Positions 55,538-64,000 of a stretch of DNA of 64,000 nt are shown in pieces. Made by a program: the position numbers and the translations under genes. The notes beneath the pieces are model-generated. The model was given only the letters and a program-made list of their open reading frames with translations. It was not told the origin of the DNA and searched no databases. Source of the stretch: Triglochin maritima (taxonomy: Eukaryota > Streptophyta > Magnoliopsida > Alismatales > Juncaginaceae); NCBI GenBank assembly GCA_963682175.1, contig OY821775.1, positions 36,888,053 to 36,952,052 on the forward strand, written 5' to 3'. Numbering within the stretch: the stretch's first letter is position 1; every line of letters starts with the position of its first letter.

Positions 55538-57990
55538 ATGGACGGTCTAGGTGATCGCTCATCTTCACCTAGAGCTCCTTTGGAGCACGAGGCCAAGTCG
55601 TCTCATGGAAGCGAGGGAGATCAGGTTCCATATATGGATTACCTAGGTCCTCTCCCACCACCATGTAGACCTCCTTCTTCTCCTCCTCCAACTCAGGAGG
55701 AAGAGAGATTCGGTCAGGATCAAGTTCTAGGTGCACCACCACCTTTAGCTCAACGGGATAGACTGATGACTCTGTGAAAGCGGACCTATCCTATTGGGGC
55801 CGCGCAACCTTCTTGCATAGTTCTCCCACCTTCTCGTGGGAACAACTATGAATTAAAACCTCAATATGTGAGCATGCTTCCTACCTTCACTGTCAATAAA
55901 GAGGATCTGTATATCTTTATACGTAAATTCGAGGAGGTATGCTCCATGTTCAAGCTTCAACAGCTTGACGAGGATTCTGTCCAGTTGAGGTTGATTTCTT
56001 TCGTGTTGAAGGATAATGCAACGAAATGGATGTATAGCCTCCCGACAAACTCGATTCGGTATTGGGATGACTTTGTGACCGTCTTTCTGAAGAGATTCTC
56101 CCCCCCCCCCAAAGAAATACTCAAAAGATACGACACTAGATTTATCAAATGTATCAGACTGACACCGAATCATTTCATGCTTTCTTTGAGAGGTTCAAGG
56201 ACCTTCTCTTGCATTGTCCTCATCATGCAATTGAGTTGTGGTAGTTGTCCCAGATTGTTTATGAGGGTCTCAACTATAACACCCGTGCATTGTTGGAGTC
56301 GATGTGTCAGGTGACTTCCAAATGAAACCCATTGATGGGGCATGTGATACCTTTGAATTAATGGCTGAACGTACCCTTGAGTGCAACACCATGAGAGAGC
56401 CACTAGCCGCCAAGTGTTCTGGTCGAGATGGATCTTACTAAGTTGAGTCAACTATCGCGTTTGAGGCAAAAACGGCTGCTCTCATGCGTAGGATTGTGAG
56501 TTTAAAGTTGGACTGAGCTCCTGTAGCTCAGGCCGCTGCTCCCACGTGTAGTAGGTGTGTACTTACGGGACACGGTGACTTGGAATATTCTTACGCTCCA
56601 AGCGATACTCAGCATGCAAATACGATGTATCAACAACGACCTCGTAATGACCCGTACAATCACTCCTATAACGCGGGATGGTGAAACCAGTCTAATTTCT
56701 CTTGGGGGCCAAATGGGGGCCACGATCAAAACTCCCACACTCAACCTCAACCCTCACCTTATCACCCTTCATGCCCATTGGCGACCTACCAACCCCCACA
56801 TCAAAGGACTCACCCTCATACTCACAAACCTTTTCAGACCTCATCTTTGGGTTATTCTAGTTAGACTCCACCCAATGGGTTGACCTAAAGGACTTCACTC
56901 AAGCGTTCATGCAGAGCACGCAAACCATGCTTGTGACCAACAACAATCTGGTCAAAGCATTGGAAGCGTAAGTCAGCTAGTTGCCTCATAACCTCCATTA
57001 ACGTGAGAAGGGTCAATTCCCAAGTCAACCCGAGGTGAATCCCCAGGGTACCCAATCTCAAGGAAGGCCACTAGTACCACGGGCTACCTCTGAATCGGCC
57101 CATCATGTTAATGTGATTCATACTTTGAGGTTGGGTAAGGAGGTGGATAATCAAATTAGGTTGTCTTCGTTGCAATCACCATCTCTTGGTGTCACCAGAC
57201 CTACAGTGATACCCACATCTATGAGAGAGTCGAATCCTAAGGTTCCCTCAATGAATACTTCCAGGAAGGAGCTTGATTCTCAGGTTCCTTCTACTTTTAT
57301 TTTGACAATGGGGCCAAACCTTGAGGTCCCTTTGTCTCATCATATGTAGATGGAATCAGAGTCTAAGATTTCTTCGCAAAAGTCCACGTCCATGGGACCA
57401 TATGAGGTCGCTACTGATGTTTCTACGAAACAAAATGTTGAGGTTCCTTTGAAATACCCTTATGCCCCAAAGGCGTCATTCCGTGAACGCCTTAAAAAGA
57501 AAACTCTAGATCAATACTACAAGATGCTTGAGGTCTTTCGGAAAGTTAAGGTGAACATTCCTTTGTTGGAGGTGATTCAGCAGATGTCACCTTATGCCAA
57601 CGTTCTAAAGGATTTATGCACCAACAATGGAAAAACCATTGTTCCAAAGAAAGCTTTTCTTATGGAAAATGTGAGTTCATTGTTGGCACAACCCACGCAA
57701 GTCAAATACAAGGACCCTAATTGTCCTACTATATCTTGTGTGATTGGTGATGTGTCAATACATCGAGCTTTATTGGACCTATGTGCATTTGTCAATCTTT
57801 TCTCGTATTCTGTCTACGTCCACTTTGGTCTTGGAGACCTCAAACATACAAAAATCACTCTTGCATTGGCTGATAGGTCAATGAAGAAACCAAGGGGCGT
57901 GGTGGAAGATGTTCTTATCAAAGTGGGTGAGTTCATTTATCCAGACGATTTTTTTTGTTTTGGATACTAAGCCTGTGCCAAACCAACTTG
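55538..57990 (+). pseudogene. gag-protease of element E, multiply broken
   Basis: ATG at 55538. Pro/Glu-rich N-terminus with TGA at 55775-55777; the same frame then gives the gag capsid region (NYELKPQYVSMLPTF, FEEVCSMFKLQQL, ATKWMYSLP). An 11-C run (56100-56110) marks a frameshift, after which TESFHAFFERFKDLL and QIVYEGLN are in another frame. The nucleocapsid and Pro-rich part (56400-57000) is heavily decayed. TAG at 57347-57349 precedes the protease frame (57350-57970). The active-site motif reads ALLDLCAFVNLF: Asp kept, Gly replaced by Cys. An 8-T run at 57949-57956 shifts the frame before the second protease motif. Confidence 0.83.
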
Positions 57991-57999
57991 GATAAATTC

Positions 58000-58855
58000 C
58001 TGTTATTTTAGGGTGACAATTTCTAGCAACTTCTAATACCTTAATCAATTGTCGTAATGGTTTGATGCTTTTGACATATGGTAATCAGTGCCCTAATTTC
58101 CACATCTTCACCATTGTGAAGAAGCCAAGTGCCTTCGGTGACCCTGTTGAGGTCAATCTTATCCACGGCATGGATGAGAACGAAGTCGAAGGCACCTTTA
58201 AGTATTTTAGAGAGTTGTTCGATGGAGATCTTGATGGTGGCGAAGATGTTTTAACTGTGCTGGCACAATAAGGTGCCTTATCTTGTGATCATATGGCCTT
58301 TGACCCACATCCTTTTGATAAAGTGGCTCTTGAGCCACAAGATACCATTTTTGTGTCCTCGAGGCCACCTGCTCTTCACTCTGTATCTGTTGAGGACCCA
58401 ATGTGGGTTAAGAATCAACCACCTGAAACCATACACTTCATACAACTTGATGGAGATTAACCTCTCATTGATGCCTCTTATCTTGCTCATTCTCAAGAGG
58501 CATCGAACGACCACAATGACTATAAGGGTGTCAGGTGGTCAAGTAATTCTATTTTTGGACTTGTCCATCTCGATAATAAGTCCAGGATGTCACTTTGTGT
58601 GGTTGAAATGATCTTTATGCAACCAAATGTCAGTTAGAGGGTATATATTGATGACCCTCAGCTTTGTCATGGAATGGAAACATATTTGTTTCCATTTCCT
58701 TTCACTGACCCTGGTTTTGAGAGTCATGAACCATCATCCTTGGTTCATAAATCTCTCAACAATTCTTCTATTTCTTATGTTGCGAACCCATGCAAGTGCA
58801 TTTCTTGATCGCGAGATGGCAGGTTCCCATTTGATGTCCATTGCCATGATCCTTG
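58000..58855 (+). pseudogene. post-protease tail of element E
   Basis: Contains the end of protease (ILG-like, degraded), FKYFRELFDGDLDGGED (58190-58250), a stop, then single copies of the FDPHPFDKVALEPHDTIF-type unit (58296-58355) and SYLAHSQEASNDHND (58476-58520), collinear with A. It carries two units where A has five. Confidence 0.65.
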
Positions 58856-59174
58856 GGTGACTTGCCTTCTTTTGCTTGCTTAGTGCTTTAAAATTTTCAT
58901 TTCTTTCAAAATCTTCATGTGTTTGAGAATAAAATATTTTGTGGGTTATGTGTGTGTTTAGCACGTGCAAAACCATTAAGAGTCAAAGTAAAAAGGAAGG
59001 TCCCAAAATTGACTTGAACATGATCTATTAGCATCTCTAGTACACCGACTTTAGGACTTATTAGTTGTAAGGATGCACCCCGGTTTTCCCTCGGGGGAGA
59101 GTAATCATAGGGTTTCAGTACTCAAATAGATAAAGAAGTTCACCCTGAACCTAGTGGGGCAAATAATTTGTGTC
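58856..59174 (+). other. clan 3' region of element E, truncated
   Basis: Matches B 20480-20815 (CATGATCCTTGGGTGACTTG onward) and breaks at 59174 in AATTTGTGTCC. Confidence 0.75.
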
Positions 59175-59177
59175 CAA

Positions 59178-59636
59178 TCATTGCCTAAGCACTGCTCCCA
59201 CAACGAAGTCAGATGCATCACACATTAACTCGAAGGGTTCAGTCCACACTGGTGCCTTAATTATGGGAGTTGAAGTCAACTCTTTCTTCAACGTCAAAAA
59301 GGCATGGTGGCAATCAGTTGTGAACTCAAAAATGGCATCCTTAGCCAACAAGGCGGTGAGAGGTCGAGCAATTTTGCTAAAATCCTGAATGAACCGTCGA
59401 TAGAATCCAGCATGCCCCAAAAAGGTGCGGATATCCTTCACATTACGTGGTTGTGGGAGATTAGAAATAAGACCCACTTTGGCGGGATCGACCTTAATTC
59501 CCCTACTTGAGATCATATGTCCAAGTATAATCCCTCACTTCATCATGAAGTGACATTTCTCCCAATTGAGAGCGAGATTCTTCTCACGGCATCGCTTGAG
59601 GACAAGGCTCAAGTGACAAAGGCACTCATCAAAGGA
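59178..59636 (-). pseudogene. Ty3/gypsy reverse transcriptase thumb / RNase H start, inverted fragment
   Basis: On the minus strand: FDECLCHLSLVLKRC, NLALNWEKCHFM, one stop, then ILGHMISSRGIKVDPAKV, LPQPRNVKDIRTFLGHAGFY, FEFTTDCHHAFLTLKKEL and ELMCDASDFVVGAVLRQ. This is the connection between RT and RNase H of a plant Ty3/gypsy pol, with the first RNase H Asp in CDASD. The RT active-site YxDD lies upstream and is absent. It is the only RT sequence seen in the window. Confidence 0.9.
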
Positions 59637-59976
59637 AGCGCCAAACTTTTGCTAGTCCCGAGCAAAACAAAGAATGAGAAAATGAAAGAAAGGAAAAAGC
59701 ATATGAAAAACAAGGAAATCCTAACTCACTATCGTAGGAATCACAGTTGCACTTAGCACGTGCAACAAGCCATTAAACCTCCTTGTCGCCAAGGAGGAGG
59801 AGTGTTGTCTCCTGAGGGTTTTCAGCGGATATACCCACAAAATCGGAACATAGATGCATTATTCAATCTAGTCACTCGACTCGTTGGACATATTTTGTGC
59901 ATCTTCTTCTCAATCTTGTTTATTCTTGAAAGTCAAACATAAAACTCGTTACGCAGCATTGTTTAGGTGACAGATA
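59637..59976 (-). repeat. rearranged minus-strand 3' UTR and LTR fragments
   Basis: 59637-59898 is clan 3' UTR (minus strand), running from the CCAAACTTTTGCTAG end. 59899-59976 is LTR start sequence (minus strand), cut about 50 bp short of the LTR terminus. In an intact minus-strand element the LTR would lie on the other side of the 3' UTR, so this is a chimeric junction. Confidence 0.65.
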
Positions 59977-59982
59977 AACACA

Positions 59983-60264
59983 TCGATCGAAATGCCTTCG
60001 GCCAGTTTTGGATTTTACTCCAACAGTTGCATCTGAATTTTTCCTTGAAGCCCAATTGACTTGTCCAATTTTTCATGGCCGAATGCCTATCGGTTAACTG
60101 ATTCCTTCTTGGGCTTCGGTACAAAATGACTAGTTCGATGTGGCACATGATGTTAGGTCTACCAAACTTGAGTAATCAGATCCCGACCAATTCTTATTGT
60201 CCACCTTGAAATGGTGAACCAAACCTAATTCGGTTAACCGAACTTAAATAGGTCTAAATTAGAA
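59983..60264 (+). repeat. 3' LTR of copia 2, piece 3
   Basis: Starts with the target duplication TCGAT (59983-59987) and then matches 12726-13053 of the 5' LTR (AAATGCCTTC...GGATTTTACTCCAAC onward), with one internal deletion near 60150. Cut at 60264. Confidence 0.8.
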
Positions 60265-60984
60265 AGAGTGGTGATGGAGTAGATTACAATGTGGAGGCGT
60301 CTAAATTACAACGCACGGCTTCTATCACTCGGGAAAGTAGGTTTGAGGTGACTTTGTGGCTGGTGCTTTCGAGTCATCTGACATGGGATGCACCGACCGA
60401 ACCCCCATTACACGGGTGGTAGGGATCACCCTATGTGGAGATTTGGGGGAAGGTGTACTTGATAGTGTAAGTCCTCATAGGCATTGATGCACGAAACCTG
60501 ACCCTGGGAGAATCAAACACCAACCAATAAAATGCTCCAAAGAAAAAGGAAAAAAAAGGTCAAATAAGAACCAAAATGGACATTACACATTGTACCACAT
60601 TCAGAAGTTAAGGTTGCTCATGTCTTTCACTTAAGTCCTTAACCAACTTTCACGAATAATTAATTACGTTAGGGGTGTGGACCGATTACATATATAGAGT
60701 CGACCTGTAGTTTTACCGCATCCCATGATCGACAAGATAAGTCCAACGAGTCGTGTAGCTAGATTGATTAATGCATCTTGTTTGGATTTTGTGGGTATAT
60801 CCACTGAAAACCCTCAGGAGACAACACTCCTCCTCCTTGGCAACAAGGAGGTTTAACGGCTTGTTGCACATGCTAAGTGCAACCGTGATTCCTACGAAAG
60901 TGAGTTAGGATTTCTTGTTTCTCGTTTGCTTTTCACTTTCTTTGTTTTGCTCGGGACTAGCAAAAACTTAGGTGTGGGGGTATT
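60265..60984 (+). other. mosaic junction, then clan 3' UTR and purine tract
   Basis: 60265-60310 is a short mosaic: GTGATGGAGTAGATTACA resembles the start of the MULE exon (37218-37236), followed by GTGGAGGCGTCT as in the hairpin array. From about 60311 it is clan 3' UTR, ending in GGTGTGGGGGTATT (60971-60984). Confidence 0.65.
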
Positions 60985-62351
60985 TTATTGACATCATTTC
61001 ATGCTTATATTTGTATCTTATATCCATTATCTTACACCTAAGCAATGATACGTGACGAGTTTTATGTTTGAATTTCAGAAATAAAGAGGGTTGAAGAGAT
61101 GAAGCATAAAAAGACCCAAAAGCAGGGAAAAAGGACTGAATTGTGAGACAGGGGACTAAGATGCAAGGGAGAAGGACATGAACATAAGACCGAAGGACCA
61201 AATAGCAAAACAGAAAACTCCACACCATCTTGGGGAGTGTTTTTGCAATTAGATTCGGGTCGGAGTTCCAATAAACAAAGTAGATGTATCAAAGACCGAC
61301 AAAGAAATTTAGAAAAGCCCAGAATAAATTCCAGTCGGATCCAGACTATATAGACTGCCGATTGGCGGTCTGTTTTGACCCAAATCCTCTCAGATTTTGG
61401 TGGGTCGCGTATTAGTGTGTATTTCGTCCATTTCTGGTATTTGTGTAGTCCCACATCGGGGGATTGTCCCGGATTGCCTTGTTCTTTGGCTATAAACAGA
61501 ACTCTTCACCTTCTATTCTAATCACTTCATATTTTAAGTGGCTATTCTTCCTACTAGAAGTGAGCCCTTGAAGCACACACTAAAGTAGGAGGATGCTACT
61601 TGAAATGTGAGTCACTTTAATAAAAGTTTTTTTTATTTTGTTGTTTGTTTTATGTTTCTTGTTTTACTTTGTTTAATTTCATTTCATTAGTTTTAGTAGT
61701 TTAGTTAATATGCTTTCCTTGCTTAGTGAGTAGTTCCATCCCCTTTGGGGGGTGGAGTAGAAGTTCATACATGCAAATGAGAATGGAATGAATGCTTTAT
61801 TTACAATGTGTTGATAAAACATGAATGTATACTTGCTTGTTTAGGATGGAATTTATAACTTGATGAGTTTTGCCAAAATGATTAGACACCTCTCATGCTT
61901 GTTTAGGTTCTGAAATAAACAACTTGTATATGTAAATGTTAATCAACTAGGATGGTGAATGGATTGATAGGTTTTGCCATAACATTTAGACACTTCCTAT
62001 GCATGATAACACCACCTTTATTTGTGCTTAAAGAATGTGTTCAACACCCACCTCTTTGCATGTGTGCACTCACTCCACCCCTTAGGGGTTTTCCATTTTT
62101 GAATTCCAGCACTCTTATTTCGTTCTTAGTGAGGTTTTAGTTAATCGTTTGTTGCTTTCTTTCGTATTTCGTATTTCGTACTTCGTAGTGTAGTGTAGTG
62201 TAGCGTAGAGTAGGATAATCAAACTCTCTTCCATATTTTTGCCACTTGATTTCATGCAAACGAGAGGGTGCTCACCTCCCTGAGGACGACCCGTATTTGC
62301 CACCGCTTCAACGCGGCCGTGCACTTGCGGTTTAAATTAAAACGTTCAACA
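60985..62351 (+). repeat. gypsy LTR (3' LTR of the element ending here)
   Basis: TTATTGACATC to GTTCAACA, 1367 bp, closest to the solo LTR at 44011. The first dinucleotide is TT. Palindrome GACTGCCGATTGGCGGTC is at 61353-61370, GTCCCACATCG at 61448-61458 and TATAAACA at 61491-61498. No primer site follows, so it is not the 5' LTR of the gag downstream. Confidence 0.87.
61448..61498 (+). promoter_or_regulatory. USE-like element plus TATA box
   Basis: GTCCCACATCG, a 32-bp gap, then TATAAACA. Confidence 0.58.
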
Positions 62352-63986
62352 ACTGCTAATTTCCGTGAGGAGGAGCAGTTGTTGAACCCACCTATTCCAC
62401 CTGTTCTTCATGTTGTCTCTCCCATACCTCTACGTGATCGATGCTACCCAAGTCGTACTGCTCTACCCTCATGCATCGTATTGCGAGAGGCAAATGGCAA
62501 CCATTTTTAGGTTAAGCCTCAGTTTATTTCCATGCTCCCTCACTTCACTGGGAAAGATGACCCCTATATCTTTCTCAGGGAATTTGAGGAGGTCTCTGCT
62601 ATGTTCAAGCTGCAACAAGTTAGTACAGACTCCATCCATCTTAGGCTTGTTCCTTTTGCACTAAAGGATGATGCCAAGAAGTGGTTGTACAGCAATCAGG
62701 AAAATGCCTTCAGGACTTGGGATGAGTTTCAATCTGCATTCCTCAAGAAATACTGTCCAAATTATCGGACTCAAAAGTTGAGGAATGAAATCAAGTCGTT
62801 CTATCAACTTGAGACCGAAACATTTCAACCATATCTAGAGAGGTTCAAGGAGCTACTATCCTCATGCCCTCACCATGGCATTGAGTTGTGGCGTCTTTGT
62901 CAGATTGTTTACGAGGGTCTTCACATCCCGTCCCGGACACTCCTTGAGTCCATGTGTCAAGGAGAGTTCTTAGGAAAGGATGAAAGGGAGGCGTGGGCTT
63001 TCCTAGAAGACCTTGCTGAGAAAACAATGCATTGGGAGAGTGTGAGGGAACCACCTACATCATCTAGCATAGGAGCGAGGATCGCGAATGCAAACTCGAC
63101 TAGATCGGGTAATGCATTTGTTGTCGATACCACTACGGCCACCGAGTCGCGCATGGTGGCCTTAATGCGCCGTATGGATTCGATTGAGCTCCAAAACCAA
63201 CAAGGTGCACCCCACATGTCCTATGAAAGCATTCTTGGCTGCATATCGTACATTGAATAGTATGGATTCGATTTACGTCAATATGCTAAAGTGTTGAAGG
63301 ATCTCTGCACAACCAAGAGGAAGACCAATGTTCCTAAGAAAGCATTCTTGGCTACAAATGTAAGCTCACTTTTGTCCAATCCTGCCTACACGAAATACAA
63401 GGACCCTGGGTGTCCTACTATTCAGTGTACAATAGAGGACACTAGCATGAGTAATATATTGCTTGATTTAGGATCGGCGGTCAACCTCCTCCCATTTTAT
63501 GTTTATCAACAGTTGAATTTGGGAGAATTGCAACCAACTAAGATCACACTCCAATTGGCAGATAGATCCATTCGTATTCCAAAGGGGATTATCGAGGACT
63601 TGCTTATCAAAGTTGGAGATTTTATATTTCCAATCAATTTTATTGTCCTCGATACCAATCCTGTTGCGAACACCCACTCTCAAATACCTTTGATTTTGGG
63701 TAGACCATTTCTAGCAACTTCCAATTCCTTAATTAATTGTAGAAATAGCCTCATGAAGCTCTCATTCGGTAACATGAGTGCCGAGTTTCATGTGTTCAAC
63801 TCTGGTAGGCAACCGGAGCCCATGGACCAACCTTTAAATCTCAATCTCACCCGCCAATTAGAGAAAGCACCGCAAAATCGACGAACACCCCTAATACCAA
63901 TGCAACCCATTGAGAATGTTTGTGGGCCCAGCAAAACTCATTGCCTGTCTTTGCATTGCAACAGAGTGAGCTGGCATCAAACATGA
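62352..63986 (+). pseudogene. element F gag-protease (continues past window end)
   Basis: One frame runs throughout with only two stops (62508-ish TAG and 63258-63260 TAG). Gag capsid region: MLPHFTGKDDPYIFLREFEEV, KDDAKKWLYS, ETFQPYLERFKELLSSCPHH. The zinc-knuckle and coiled-coil part between about 63225 and 63290 is deleted, so capsid joins directly to KVLKDLCTTKRKTNVPKKAFL and the protease. The active site reads LLDLGSAVNLLPF (Asp codon 63465-63467) and the second motif LILGRPFLATSNSLIN is intact. The frame ends at 63984-63986 in a region expected before RT. The LTR to the left has cut into gag; the start codon is missing. Confidence 0.85.
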
Positions 63987-64000
63987 ATGTCCAAAAGGAG

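Larger units (their letters stand above)
52858..59174 (+). mobile_element. Element E: gypsy gag-protease element, 3' end lost
   Basis: 5' LTR (52858-54384), degenerate tRNA-Asp primer site, leader, gag, protease, VALEPH tail, and clan 3' region up to 59174, where an inverted RT fragment begins. There is no RT or integrase between protease and 3' region, as in A. A 0.47-kb part of the 3' region is deleted at about 58843 relative to A. No 3' LTR remains. Confidence 0.83.

Noticed and set aside
62352..62530. 62352 as the start of an element with LTR 60985-62351 as its 5' LTR
   Set aside because: No primer-binding site or leader follows the LTR and the sequence is already inside gag, while a purine tract and 3' UTR precede the LTR.

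Overview
The window is intergenic DNA from a large plant genome, almost certainly an angiosperm. Nearly all of it is transposable elements inserted into one another: Ty3/gypsy (Athila/Tat-like) and Ty1/copia LTR retrotransposons, plus CACTA, MULE, PIF/Harbinger-type and possibly hAT DNA transposons. I found no ordinary host gene, tRNA or rRNA gene. The plant assignment rests on primer-binding sites for plant tRNA-Asp and initiator tRNA-Met, plant-type gag, protease and integrase, TNP2, FAR1/MULE, plant mobile domain and Myb/SANT-like proteins, and GT-AG introns.

Layout. 1-5047: 3' part of gypsy element A, which has gag and protease but no RT or integrase. 5048-7930: collapsed copia element. 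7931-8266: gypsy LTR tail. 8267-12235: half of a CACTA element on the minus strand. 12323-15973: copia element 2, whose 3' LTR is split by two gypsy insertions. The first is element B (15974-23016, target duplication ATCAA), complete but encoding only a gag-like protein. The second begins at 23265 (element C, target duplication TCGAT), and the same copia LTR resumes only at 59988. So copia 2 spans about 48 kb and holds most of the window.

Inside C: a truncated copia (27213-29555), a 1.1-kb DNA element (30154-31238), and, one base before the end of C's 3' LTR, a block running to 59976 bounded on both sides by minus-strand gypsy LTR sequence (D). The D block holds: a GC-rich stretch; a duplicated Ulp1-protease transposon gene (35.87-37.11 kb and 43.03-46.5 kb); a MULE cassette (37.1-43.0 kb) with a transposase spliced to an OTU cysteine-protease domain, facing a three-exon plant-mobile-domain gene; a Harbinger relic; a gypsy integrase relic; a solo LTR; and gag-protease element E. 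From 60.3 kb on come another 3' UTR plus LTR and a gag-protease fragment (F) that runs off the window.

How the parts relate. A, B, C, D, E and F belong to one gypsy clan sharing LTR, leader and 3' UTR sequence. None in view has a complete pol; RT and integrase survive only as detached fragments. B and C are gag-only (TR-GAG-like); A and E are gag-protease. They probably depended on enzymes supplied by an autonomous relative.

Most unusual points: an snRNA-type promoter layout (USE-like GTCCCACATCG, then a TATA box exactly 32 bp later) in several LTRs; an 18-nt palindrome family found both in the LTR and just after the primer-binding site; and a 33-bp-period array of near-perfect hairpins in an intron of the mobile-domain gene.
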